From: Chondrus crispus
Taxonomy: Eukaryota; Rhodophyta; Florideophyceae; Gigartinales; Gigartinaceae
NCBI RefSeq assembly: GCF_000350225.1
Contig: NW_005179250.1
Coordinates: forward strand, 408,216 to 472,215
Length of the DNA: 64,000 bases
Direction: 5' to 3'
Position 1 is the stretch's first letter. Each line of letters begins with the position of its first letter. Of this stretch, positions 18,731-30,691 are shown in pieces. The translations under genes and the position numbers were made by a program. The notes beneath the pieces are model-generated. The model had not been told where the DNA came from and ran no database searches. It saw only the letters and a program-made list of their open reading frames with translations.

Positions 18731-21147
18731 TTACCCTTTTTTCGAACTACCGGTGCTATTGGAGCTACCTTCCTGGCTATCGGCGGCCAGGTCTTCTTCC
18801 GCTCCTCGGCCCCGTGGGTCGGGACGTCTCACCCACTGCGGCACCACATTATCGGCGAAGTATTCGGGTACTTCTTGACCTTGACCCGCGACGTCGGGAC
18901 GTCGCAGGATATGGGGGACAGGGAGAACCGGTTCTCCTTCGTGACCCTCCTCGGGTAGGGGATGCGGACCCTCTACCCAATCTTGCAAGTACATGATCGC
19001 ATTCTGTACCTGTTGGGGTAACCGAGAACGGTCCCGGTCACCTCCCCTTCCTTGACGGGGATACCTTGTGTCCGCCTGGCGGTATTCGGGTCGATCACGA
19101 CGATGGAGTTCGTTACGGCGATACCCACCTCCACGTGGGGCGAAGCGTGCGCCCCCACCCGAACGATTCGGGAAACCTTGACGCGGGGGACGGCCTTCGC
19201 TGACCGACTGCCGGAGGAGGTTACGCGCACCGGGGCGCGTCTCCATCTGGTATCGGTAGTTCCTGTATGCCGTGAACATACGTTGTTCCGGCGACAGGAA
19301 CGGGCAGGCGTACATGGCGTGCCCGTACGTACGGCACAGCCAGCACACATACGCGCTGCCATCCGTTGAGGCGAAGGTCGCCGCGTGACGCGCCTCCTCA
19401 TCGGTGAGGAGGGGTACGCGAGGGGCTTCGGCTCCTGCCTCTCGATTCGAGATGTCGAGCTCTGCGACCCGGGGGTCCGTACCCCTGCCACTCTTGGAGT
19501 GTGCGCGAAGGCGGTCGCGTAACTGGATGTCGTTCCGGTCGACATCGGCGTGGGAGGTCGTCCTCCCACGGGCCCCGTTCCTTGCGTAATGAGGACAGGG
19601 TCAGCCTGCCACTCATCCTCCCCGACATGGAGGGTAGAAGCGGGCGAACTTGTTGCGGCGGACTTCGTAGTCCTGCCAGCCTTCCCTGCCGGTTTCGGGT
19701 CCGGCAGAGGTAACCCGCGCCGGGCGCGGTACGTAGTCCCTTCCGCCGTGGCGATGCGGCGGATAGTCGGTAGATCGGTCTTCTGGCTGCTTGGCAGCCG
19801 CTGAACGGTCTCGGAAACTGCGGCACGGGTCGCAGGTGCGAGTCCCCGCACGAAGTAGTGCGCGAGGGATTGTTCGGAGAACACTGCCGTGCACCGAAAC
19901 GCGGCAGTTTCTAACCGGTCGGCAAAGGTGCTCTCCGTTTCGTGGGGTTTCTGTCGCGCCGTAGCGACAGCGTCGTACGCTTCACCTAACACGTCGTCCG
20001 TGAGGTAGCGTTTCAAGAGTTGATTTACGAGCCCCGGCCAGCTCACGTCGTCGTGGAGCTGGCCGGCGCGGAGGCTACGCATCGTATAACTCGTATACAG
20101 GCGCTCTGCGTCGCGCTCTAAGAAGTGCGCGAGAACTCGTACCGCAACACCTTCCGTCAGGTGTTGCGAGTTGAAGGTTATCCGGATATCTTTCAAGAAC
20201 GGCAGCAGCTGGACTGGGTCCGTACCGTCGAAGCTACGCATCGTGGGACGGATCCCACGACAGCGTTGTACGTACTTCGCGATCCGTCCCGCATCACCCG
20301 AGGTAACGATCCTCGAGGTGTTATCCAAGCGGTACATACGATAGTCAGCGACGGCGCTGAACTCTTGGATCATCGTATGTACCGGCTCGAGTCCGGGTTC
20401 AGCGGGACCCAGCGTGCCGAACGGGGTAACAGGTAACGTACGGACGTCTATCGGACCGGGTCGCGCGGTGTGGTCCACCGGCGGGTAGCCGCCCCAGCGG
20501 GGATCGACGGAGAACATGGGTTCTCCGGATCCGCGAGCGGCTACTCCACGATCCGGGTCGTTACGATACGACACCCGTCCCGTCTGCCACATGTTTCCGG
20601 GGGCATGTGGCAGAGCTTGGGACTCGGACGCGACGTTGGCGTCCATCGGAGGTCGTCTTTCTCCTGCGTCCCGACTGGAGTCGGCCACAGTCGGGCGCCA
20701 TCCTTGCGGGGCGGCAGCATCCGGAGGTACAGCACCACCGGGCCCTCTCGTGGGGGCACCGGGCAGCCTTGCGGCCATGGTACGTTCCAGGTCACGGGCA
20801 CGCTGCCGCGTGGACTCCAGCTCAGCGGTGAGGTGAGCAAAGGCACCAAGTTGCTCCGCCGAGGGAGGTTGACGAGCGTCAAGACGTCTCGACGAAGTCG
20901 GCCTTGCGGGACGACCTTCCCCATACGTAGCGGGGTTCTCGGGACGCGAGTCTTCGACGAGCACCAGTCGCGATTGCAACTGGTCGACCAGTGCTCGGAG
21001 ATTCTCCAGCGACTGAGTGACGCGGTCGAACCTCCCCTGGCGGATGGATCGGAGCTCGTCCATGCAGCGCGAATAGACGGCGTCCGTAACGTCGATGCGG
21101 AGGGAAGTACGGACTTCCTCGATGTAGTCTGCGATGCGGTCGAACAT
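18731..21147 (-). CDS. gag: A1 gag region
   Basis: Capsid/nucleocapsid region. The likely first ATG is at 21147 (MFDRIADYIEEV), just after the point where A1 and A2 become near-identical; an upstream extension opens with a non-ATG codon. The N-terminal third has heptad-like Leu/Val spacing (SLENLRALVDQLQSRLVLVE). The middle holds a capsid-like segment (FLKDIRITFNSQHLTEG, ADRLETAAFRCTAVFSEQSL). A zinc knuckle, C-X2-C-X4-H-X4-C (CWLCRTYGHAMYAC), lies near 19.3 kb. One apparent break, or a family-typical shift of frame, lies in this region. A2 carries the same arrangement. Confidence 0.75.
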
Positions 21148-21351
21148 CGCCGCCGCTTGTCCTTCGGGGGACTCGGGCGACGGTTCGCGGTCTCGGAGAA
21201 AAGGAAATAAAATAGGAAAGACATGTGCTGGTGTGGACTGTGACAGCCGCGGGTGGTCGGTAGCGATGCGTTCCACTTAGTTGAAAAGAATGTAACAATA
21301 TAGCTGTGATCGCCACTTTGGCATTTGCGGGTTGACGTCGTCTCTCCTTGA

Positions 21352-21368
21352 GGCAGTTGGTGTGACCA
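21352..21368 (-). promoter_or_regulatory. A1 primer-binding site
   Basis: One base inside the 5' LTR, the minus strand reads TGGTCACACCAACTGCC. TGG pairs with a tRNA CCA end. It shares only the first bases with the site of A2 and family B, so A1 probably uses a different tRNA or a short match. Beyond about 11 bases the complement does not fit a normal tRNA T-arm. Confidence 0.55.
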
Positions 21369-21369
21369 C

Positions 21370-21989
21370 TGTAGCATAAACACCCCTAAACGGATAGGGG
21401 TGTATGCTTAGTCCTGGAAGACCCGTACGTACGAGAAGACGGGGGAAGTCGGACCAGCTAACGAAACCGGAGCACGGGCCCGGGTAGCGTGGTAGAGCGG
21501 GATCGGGGGGAGGACGCGCACACGCGCGGGCCGATCTACGCCTCGACGCCCCGGAGCAGCGCTGGGTTACGTTCCAGCGCTGACGGGCGGAGGTGGATCT
21601 AGGCTCGCTCGCGTGCTCGCGCGTCCTCTACCCGCGCTCGGTCTCGCCTTAGGGTCGCTAACGGAAGCTTCCTTAGGATAAGCTGGCAGTCAGACCTAGG
21701 CGGTAGGTCGTGGACAAGTCCGTGCTTGTCCCCTTCGCCGCCGCCGGTCCGCTCCGTTATTTAATATACAATTAGTCTATCGTAACTTAGTACAGTACGT
21801 ACTGTACTATGCGGTACTACAGTAGTCGGCACTGTCAGCGGACAGGGCTGACTGTATACGCGTCGTACACGTATGGTACACGTGGGGGCGCGTGCGCCCC
21901 TACACGTGTGGTACAGGCCCTCTGTAAGGTCCGTACCTTACAGAGCCGGATCCAATTTCTAATCTAATCCTTTTGGTAGTTATACTACA
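21370..21989 (-). repeat. A1 5' LTR, 620 bp
   Basis: Same ends and length as 8384-9003, with one base difference. The near-identity dates the insertion as very recent. It is followed by ACTTT, which does not match the five bases before the other LTR. Confidence 0.95.
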
Positions 21990-24306
21990 ACTTTACACCA
22001 AGCTTCAATCTTCACGAGAAAATTTCGTCGATCCTTCTGCCCCACAGTCACACGGGGGTCCCTTCTTCATCGCTCTTCTGGGTCCTTGTGCGACGCACGC
22101 CATATAAAATTCCTACAAGGAGCTTCCATCTTGCACTTACGCTCCTCCGGTCTCAAAAAGAGAACCGAAAAGAATGCGCAGTACTTCGCGACCGGATTGT
22201 CTGTACCTCCTCTAAAGCTCTTGAAATCATGTTCTCGGTGCTGCATATGACTTCGGGGACGGTACATGCGCGTGCGACTTGCACTTTTGAAAGAATTATC
22301 CAGCCTCTCGTGCACGCATCGCGACACGTGTTCCTTGAATTTGATTCAAATTTCTCAATGGGGCTTTGTGCTCCACATGGGAAACGCAACATTGTCTGGG
22401 TGTCTTTGCATCGAAGTACAATTAGATTCCAATCTGATGAGGGCAGATCGTCGATCCAACGTATTTTCACGTGCGATCAGCGACGCGTGGTCGCTCCTAT
22501 ATCACGTAGGACCTCAACTTGGTCTCATGGCAGAACTCTTTCATTTCTTTTAGACTGTCATGTGTATGCCGAAACCGATGTCATTCCTCCTGCGATCCGC
22601 CTTTCTCTTGCAAGCCTTGCAACTCTGGATAGGGGTTTCTCCTTCTCGCCTGTGGCAACGGGGAGCACCCGGGTGAGTCTTGATCTATCTTCTTGCCCCT
22701 TTTTGGGCGGTTTGCAGACGTTCCCTAGTAGGATCTCGTCCTTGTAATCTATAACAAAAATTAAAAAAGTGATAAGGAGGGGACGGTGGTTGTGTGAATA
22801 GCTTGGGGTCCGCACTTACCGGTTAGCCGTTTTGTTTTCGCGAATCCGGGTTCACCTCAAAAAGAGACTCGCCTTGCCCATTTTCCTTCCTGGCGGCCTT
22901 TCTCCTGGTCGTGGTCCGACGGTCGCGCGGGCGACGTCCTGGGCATAGCAAACCGGGGTCGCCTGTGGGGGTTTCCGTCAGCGTTCGGGGGGGTTCCCGA
23001 ACCACCATCCTCAGTCGTAATTTGGGGCATTTGGGAAAGTGAGGGGGGGTTGGTTTTCAAGCTTCCTCCTCTTGTGATTTCCGTGGTCGCCAGATCAGCG
23101 CTGGGAATCTGATGACGACCACGTGTTACGTGTGCATTCCCCAACGACGGCGGCGGCTTTCCTTAATTTTTCTTTTTAAAATATTCTCACGACCGCTTCA
23201 CACGTGTGTCTCCGTACACTTGTCTGCCGGTGGTTTTCGTTTCTAAGTCAATAGAATGACTCGTCCGTCGTTGTGTTGTCTGCACACAACGTTGTCGTGC
23301 GACTACCTCTGCCGCCGGCATATTGTGTCGTCACTTCCAGCGTGCCTCCGACCCCCTGGTCGTCTTCTGATCCCATTTGTGCTCCTCTGTGAATCCTGAG
23401 ATACCTCCTTTTGCTTCGTGCTCCTTTCGTACAACCTCCCTCACGTCCTCTCGAATCGTACTGTACGTGTATGCGCGCAGTCGTCAGCCTGCGTTCCGTG
23501 TAGCAAAAGTTGCACTCCCCGCGACGCGTTCCCACGTCCCTGATATCCACCGCCGGTCTATGCCAAATTTTCCTCCTCTTTTTCTTACACCCTACCCTCA
23601 CTCGGGGTTTATCCTCAAACACGCAACTCCTCCGGCGCACCTTTTTGTCCTCACCCCTAATTTGATTCCAACGACCCCACGTAGTGCGACTCCGTTACGA
23701 AATTCTTCTCCAACTACAAATCCCTCGTTCCCGAAAAATTTCCGACGTCTTTCTTCTGTCGACCAGAGGTCTTCCTCCTCTCCCACACACCAGCGGTGTT
23801 CACATAGTCTTTCGTAGGTAGCGCTAGAAGCGCTTCTCGGCAGGCGTCGTTGAATATGATACTGTACCAAGCCTCGCTGGTCAGCTCCACCAAGACAATG
23901 TCTTCAATCCTTCCTTGCGTCTGCGTGTTTGGCTCCCCGGCCGGGGTACCCATGTGGTCGCAACGGAATCGAGCGTAGTGGCGACACATTTCTCTCTGGA
24001 CTTCCTTCACGTGATCCGTCCTCTCCTTCCTCAACTCGAGATACAGCGTGTAGCCTTAATCACGATCGGCGGTTCGCAGTCCCTTGTCGCCCTTGGGCGT
24101 CTGTCGTGTTCTCCTGACATTACGCACGCTCGTTCCGGAATGACCGACCTAGGTGCGTCTCGGGAAGGGAAAACAAACATAATAAAAAACAAAACAACTG
24201 AAAAAAAACAAAAACGAAACAGAATAGTTAAGAAGGTAAAAACATAGGAAACTGGTTGCAGCTCGCGTCTTCTTTTCGCTTACCATCATCACGTTGCGTA
24301 TGGAGC
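21990..24306. other. Unassigned stretch between A1 and the B1 3' part
   Basis: About 2.3 kb. From about 24140 to 24306 it may be the 3' untranslated region of the B fragment, but it does not resemble the corresponding region of B2 and I find no B-type LTR in it. Minus-strand frames at about 23714-24040 (including the run DIVLVELTSEAWYSIIF) and elsewhere are unrecognised. It may contain host sequence or an old element. Confidence 0.4.
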
Positions 24307-27300
24307 TCATCCTGGTCTCGCGCGTGCGACCTGCGGCGGGAGGGGCAGTTTCTTCCTCCGGAAATAGGTCACTGCTGCGCTGCGCGGTAGCTGGGAAATC
24401 GGCTCCCACGTTGCGTTCTCGATCGCGTAGCCATACCATTCCACCTTGAGAATTAATTTTCCATCTTGATAAGCGTGGTCGACTATTTTGTCGATCACGT
24501 ACTCCTGACCCCCGGTTCCTTCTTCTTGCGTGTCCAACTGTCCTTCCCCCTTCCGAAGAGCCAGCGGCTCATCCTCACCCTGCTCTTCCGAACCTCCCAT
24601 CTCTTGTAGATCGGGCGGGATGCCCGCAGCCTCCTGATTTATCAAAGATCCGTCATCCGTCCTGTCTTTCGCTTGCGCGGCGGATTCTTCTTGTTCCCCT
24701 TCTCGGTTGAGGAATTGTAACGCTTGTCGTAGCCCGACTATCGGCCTGTAGTCCATGGGACTAGGGGCTAATTGGACTCTATTTCGCGACACGCGCTCTT
24801 CCTGGTCGCCAATGGCAATGACGACCGTATTCTCAGTTGACTCCTTCACTTGATATGGGCCCGTAACCACTTGTGCCAACTTATGTTTCGGCTCGGTGGC
24901 CGTGCCTTGTTCTTTCCGAAGGAATACGTAGGATCCTGGAGGGATGTCATACTTCGACTTGCGGAGCCTTGCGTCGAAATTTCGCTTGTAGCGCGCTTGT
25001 TCTTTCCGTAAGCTCTTACCAGCGCCTTTCATCAGGCTTTCCAACCACGACTGCCATTTCAGGTAGTATGCTCGATTCGAGCTAAATCCTTCCAAACTTC
25101 GCTGCGCTTGTAACGCAATGCTTCTCGGCGCCCGAGCTAACACCAGCTCGAAGGGCGCGATGTTCGTAGTTCGATGAACTTGCGTGTTGTATGCGAACGT
25201 CACGGCGTCGCTAAATAGGTTCCAGTCCTTGGGATGCTCTCCAACATATTTTCGCAACGCGGAAGTCAGCGTGCGGTTAAACCTCTCAACTTGGCCGTTG
25301 GCTTGCGGGTGGTACGTGGTCGTGAACACATTGCGTATGCCGAGAATCCGACAGACGTTCTGAAAGAACCGGGCCGTGAACTGTGTTCCATTGTCGGACA
25401 GCAGCTTGACCGGCGGTCCGTACACGAATACCCAATGGTGAACGAAGGCTTGTGCGATGTGCGCAGCTGATATCTTCTTCAACGGTACGGTTCGTACCAG
25501 TTTCGAGTATCGATCGCTGATCACGAGAATATACCGATTTCCTCGTTTAGTTGTGATTAGCTCGCCGAGGATGTCGATGGCGACAAACTCCAGCGGAGCT
25601 TTGGGTGTGAACAGCTTCCATTTCCTTCGTGTTTCTTCTTAACTTCACCCTCTCCCGCGCGCATGCGGCGCAATTTTTCGCGACTGCATAGCCGTATAGG
25701 GCCATCGTAGGCCAGTAGAAATATCTTCTCAATGTCTTGTAAAGTTTCCTGCCTCTCGGGTGGCCTGCCAATTTTGCGTAGTGGCTCAACCCTGGGACGC
25801 GGTCCCTTAACGATTGTGGTATCACCACTTGTACAAACTCCGTCGCGGTACGGCATAGAGTTCCTTCGAGTTCCTCGGTCTCCGTGATGAACGTTCTCAC
25901 CTTTTCGGCGTCCATTTCTTCCTTGATGCGATTGCAGAAGGGGTCGACGGCTTGCTCGCGAATGAGCTCCTCCGGAGTGACAGCTTGGAATTGATCGAGG
26001 CGATCAGGGGCGGCCCCCCCCTCAAGAGCGAGGATGTCGTCTAACGCGTCAAAACTGTCCTCGTCCTCCACTGTACCCACGGCCGGTTCGGCCATAAAGC
26101 ATGGAATTTCGTCGTCGATTTCGTCGACGGTTTCTCCAGCGGTCCGTAGTCTTGACAGAGCATCAGCTTGGCTGTTAGCCTTGCCCTTCTTGTACTTGAT
26201 TTCGAAATCAAATTCCGAGAGGCGGAGCCTCCATCGGATTAATCTCCCGCTGGGGTCGGTTACGTTCATCAACCACCTCAATGAGGCATGGTCGGTATGC
26301 ACAATGAAGTGCTCGCCATATAGATATGGTCTTAAAGTCTGTACGGCCCAAATTACCGCTAGACATTCTTTTTCTGAAACGGAGTAGTTTCTCTCGGCTG
26401 CGGATAACGTTCTTGAAAAGAACCCGATGGGTTTACGTTGCGCATCCGGGTGTGTTTGAAATAATGCAGCGCCGATTTGATAGTCGCTTGCATCAGTGTC
26501 TACCGAGTATGGTAGGTCCTTCTTCGGCAGCGCCAACACCGGTGGCGCCAAGATAGCGTCTTTGAGCTTATGAAAAGCTTTTTCGCACGGTTCGTCGAAT
26601 CCTTCCAAGTGGACCGGTTGTCCCTTCTTCAATAGTTGATTGAGCGGATGTACAATTTTCGCATAATGCGGAACGAATCTGCGGTAGACATTACCAAGTC
26701 CCAAGAAGCTCCTGAGTTGGGTCTGCGTTTGAGGGTACCTCACTTGTTCCAATGCGACGGTTCGCGCGGCGTCAACTTCCAATGTACCTGGCCGAACGAC
26801 GTGACCCAGGTACTTGATCTTTTCGACGAAAAATTCGCACTTGCGAAGCTTGAGCTTCACACCTGCCTTTTCCAATACAGACAATATTTCGTCAACGTGG
26901 ACGATGTGCTCCTCCCAGGATTTGCTGAAGATGATGATATCATCTAGATATACCAGACAGCATTTCCACCGGAACGGAGAGAGCAGGATATCCATGGCTC
27001 TCTGAAACGTCGCTGGCGCGTTGGTAAGCCCGAAGGGCATTCTTGAAAAACGGTAAAGACCTGAGTGACACGAGAAAGCTGTCTTGTCGCGGTCCGCTTC
27101 CGGAATGGGCATCTGCCAATACCCTGAAATCGCGTCCAACGCGGAAAAGACCTTGGTGTCTCCCAACGAGTCCAAACACTCATCCATGCGCGGCAAAAGG
27201 TACGTGTCGTTCACCGTTACCGCGTTTAACCGGCGGTAGTCTACGCAAAAGCGCATCGATCCGTCCGGCTTGGGCACTAATAAAACGGGCGACGCCCATT

Positions 27301-28314
27301 CTGACTGCGCCGGCTCGATGACTCCTGCTTCTAACATCTTCTGAACTTCTGCGTCCTCAACCTCCCGAGCCTTTGGACCGGCTCGGTAGGGAGCTTGTGC
27401 AATTGGCCTTGTATCCGGGGTCAATTCAATCCGGTGGACCGTGGTGTTGATCTCACCAAGGGTCCCATCCCACATGCAGGAACATTTTTAACATCCGACG
27501 GAATCTTTCGCACAGCCGGTCCGGCACGTGGCTCAGGTCGAGCTCCTCCACGTCCGGTAGGGGAGGCTCAATCCGCCGCTCCGGCTTCGTAGTTGCCATC
27601 GCGGAGAGCCCTTCCTCCCGTTCTCCTTGCTGGTCCTCGCGATCTTGCTCCGACGGTTCGCATCTTCTCTCGCCCGTAGGCGGCGGGGTAGAATTAGTAA
27701 AATTTTCCTCATCCCTTTCTTGAATTCCAAGTACCTCACCAATGGTGGTATTGCTCTTGAATACGGCCCTCGGGTGCGGTAATAGTTCCGCCACCACTTG
27801 GCCTTTTTGAACCCTGACAGAGTACTTCCTAAAATTCGCTACAAGCAATCTAAAAGGTTTGTCAGGCTCAATTTGAACTACACCGTTGGTGCTTACCAGT
27901 CCGTGCTTGTCGTATAGGGGTGCGTAGGGTTGAACGACGACCAACCCAGTCCTCTTCGAGGTGCATTCGACCATGCGTTGCGTCCCTGGCCCAATGGTCG
28001 TGGCTCTTGCCACCTTCACCCTTTGGGAAACTCGCTCCCCTTTTGTATCGGTCTCGCCCTCTCCAGGAACCAAATGCTTCTTCAATTTTCTCGCCGAAAA
28101 TCGCCTTACGATCGGAACCTCCGAGAAATCCGCCAACTCAACTGTCCTCTTTCGTGGGTAAATAGCCTCCACGAACCTATCGCAATAGTCCGCTCCTAAA
28201 ATTAGGGGGACTGCGAGTTTCTCACAAACTATAAATTCGACTGAAGCCACGAAACGTCCAAGTCTCACGGGCATTCTGAGTGTACCTATAGTTCGGAGTG
28301 GCCTGTTGTTCGCA
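24307..28314 (-). mobile_element. B1 3' part: Ty3/gypsy chromovirus pol fragment
   Basis: Family B pol on the minus strand, closely matching B2 (about 97% by eye). In sense order: protease/linker (about 28.3-27.5 kb), RT with FCVDYRRLN and YLDD, RNase H (VDTDASDYQIGAALFQ, TDHASLRWL), integrase with HHCC and LLSDNGTQF / HPQANGQVERFN, and a chromodomain (YVIDKIVDHAYQ ... KVEWYGY, about 24.4-24.5 kb). Homology to B2 stops sharply at 28314 inside the protease region, where 30692-34614 leaves off on the other strand. No 3' LTR is visible. It is broken, with about two or three breaks. Confidence 0.85.
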
Positions 28315-29219
28315 GTCTGTCCACAACAGTATTTAGGCGACGTGACGGCGACGACGAGTAAAGACCACCCATGAGGATTACAGTTCATCAGGCACCGTTA
28401 TGCGACGGCGGTGCACATTGGCCCGTGTCAGGGATGTTTTCCAAATATTTTGTATGCATGATTTTTTGTCACTCTCCGACGACTCCGGCATCCTCCCTTC
28501 AGAGTATTGCACTGTACACGACTTGTACCCGGGTTGCCCGAACTGTTCTAACTGGCTGCATTTGGAAGGGAAAAAAGGATAGCAGTTGTGAAGGATGACT
28601 ATCTACAGGAAGACATTAACAGGCACCGATAAGCCCGAGCGTGTTTACTCTCTTTCTTTCTTCTCACTCGCCTACTCCACCTCTCTACATCATGGCTACA
28701 AACGTTTAGTGCGATATGTGCACCTCTGGCGGAGGTTCACCATTGCGTGTGGTTCTAGACTGCAGACCCGCTCTGCTGCGAATGGTCGTACACTACTAGC
28801 TTCAAATTAAAGCCGTAGCGTCCTTTGGTCTCCAATTAAAACCGTGGCGTTCTTTGGTCTCTTTCTTGAAGAAGGATAGTTAAGAGTCTTTGCTCCTTCG
28901 CAGTTACCGTCTCAACATTCTTTGGGTATAACGTTGGCATAATTTGGTCGACGTAGTTCAAACTGCCGTCAGATTTACAGTCCGTCGACCTAGCATGACA
29001 CCCCAGTCTTCATAGATGCGTTAGCTTAAACGGCATCGGGGTGGACTTAGTTTTTTGTGCTTGCGAGTACTTGAGATGTCCTGTTATTTGTCTTTGAACA
29101 GCGGTGCAGGCTTGCTGGGTTGGATTATTGCGTATGGCAGAGTAAGATGCAAAGGTTGGTGTGCAAGGTCAAAGGGGGTTGAAAATGGCTGCCATTTAGT
29201 TCCAAGTTTCTTTATCAAC
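28315..29219. other. Unassigned stretch between B1 3' part and element C
   Basis: About 900 bases with no recognised gene. It contains the 29-bp imperfect tandem repeat described separately. Upstream pol sequence of element C, too decayed to recognise, may occupy the last 150 bases. Short frames such as 28371-28598 have no known domain. Confidence 0.4.
28805..28862. repeat. Two-copy 29-bp imperfect tandem repeat
   Basis: AATTAAAGCCGTAGCGTCC from 28805 is followed at 28834 by AATTAAAACCGTGGCGTTC; each unit ends TTTGGTCTC. Four or five differences separate the two units. No function is evident. Confidence 0.75.
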
Positions 29220-30691
29220 TGCATATCCTCGATCCAGATTCACATTTCCAAGGCCAGAAACTCTGGCGGATGTCAGGAGTTTGTGGGATTGTTACAATTT
29301 TTCCGAAGGTTATTCCCAAGTTCTCTGAAATTGCTGCACCACAGACAAACTTAGCAAAGAAAGGCGTCGGCATAGACAAATGGAACTCTGATTGTGATAT
29401 TGCCTTCGAAAAGCTAAAGAATTCTATCACGCAGTCTCCAATTCTCGTTGCCCCTGACTGGAACAAACCGTTTCGTGGCCACTTTGATGCATCCCAACTT
29501 GGTTTTTGAGGCACTTTGACGCAACTTGATGACGATGGACACGATCGAGTGATTGCTTTCTACTCGAAAAAGCTGTCACCTACAGAAGCAGATTACACTG
29601 CAAGTGATCGTGAGTTGCTCGGATTAATCTCTTTCCTTGAAAGGTTCAGATGCTATTTGGAAGGTACAAGTTTCGAAATCTTCACAGATAATCGAGTTCT
29701 CAAGTACTTCTTCACAAAGCCGAAGGTAAATCGCAAAGAAGGACGCTGGCTTGAAACACTGGGTAAGTTTGGAGTATTTCCCATCTTTCTGAAGCCAAGT
29801 AAGATTCACGTCCTTGGTGATGTGCTCTCCAGAGCTCATCAAGTGTCAAAGTGAATGATGTTGAAGAATTTGAACTTGAATTTGAAGATTTTATCCCGAA
29901 CTACTGGGAGTTTCAGTTCTTTGGACCAATCGTGAAAGCCATGAATGGCGATGGGCCAGAAAAGATCGAAAAGAAGTTAACACTTGAAAAGCTTCTCCCT
30001 TTGTTCGAAAGGGATAACAAGAAACTGTACTACAATGGGCTGCTATTTGTTCCGAGGAAATCTGTTTCGATTCTGTTGCAGATGGCACATGATTCCGAGA
30101 TATCTGGTCACTTTGCATTGGGCAAGACACTATCGCGCCTGAAGAGATATCGTTGGAGAGACAAAGTGCGTGATGTTCGTAATTAAATCCGCGGTTGCAG
30201 CCGATTCCAGCGGTATGAGGATACGAACCCGAAGAAATTATCCGAACTGACCTCTTTGGAGATGCCAGAAAGGAGATGGGGATCGCTCGGAACGGAATTT
30301 ATTGTAGGATTTCTAATTACGAAGAACCGGTTTGATTCTATTACCACATGGGTTGATCAATTGAGTGGAAGCGTTCATTTCATTCCTTCACATTCATCTG
30401 ATACTGCTGTTGATGTTGCGAGGACTTTCTCCAAGACCATATTTAGTTAACACGGTCTTCCTGAAAATATTGCATCGCATCGTGATCCTAAGTTTATGTC
30501 TAAGTTCTGGAAGCATTTGATGCAGCTGTGTGACATTTAGTTGAAGATGTCCTCGAGCAGAAACCCTCAGACAGACGGAGCTTCTGAATTAATGAACAAG
30601 ATGATTGAGAATTATTTGCATTGTTACTGTTCGTACCATCAGAATGACTGGGACGATTTTCTCCCTGCTGCCGAGTTTGCCTACAATTCTG
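29220..30691 (+). mobile_element. Element C: decayed Ty3/gypsy pol fragment
   Basis: A third, unrelated Ty3/gypsy family on the plus strand. Recognisable are the RT tail (the LLQFFRRLFP-type block), RNase H (FDASQLG, AFYSKKLSPTEADYTASDREL, FTDNRVLKYF), the integrase zinc region and integrase core remnants (the QTDGASELMNKMIENYL and EFAYNS blocks). It is cut at 30691 by the start of a B LTR, so it predates that insertion. It is broken, with several breaks, and old. No LTR of its own is visible. Confidence 0.8.

Larger units (their letters stand above)
8384..21989 (-). mobile_element. Element A1: Ty3/gypsy chromovirus with an extra antisense gene, 13.6 kb
   Basis: LTR retrotransposon read on the minus strand. 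The 5' LTR is 21370-21989 and the 3' LTR is 8384-9003, both 620 bp and differing at one position, so the insertion is very young. In sense order the parts are: primer site 21368-21352, gag from about 21147, pol ending at 14010 (protease, reverse transcriptase, RNase H, integrase, chromodomain), a first polypurine tract just after pol, about 2.3 kb of unassigned sequence, a large gene in the opposite orientation, and a second polypurine tract against the 3' LTR. It is nearly whole: one or two apparent breaks in the gag-protease stretch, with pol and the antisense gene uninterrupted. Flanks GATCC and ACTTT do not match, so no target duplication is visible. Confidence 0.92.

Noticed and set aside
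22067-22747. Overlapping frames on both strands right of A1
   Set aside because: No recognised domain and no codon signal; left as unassigned sequence.
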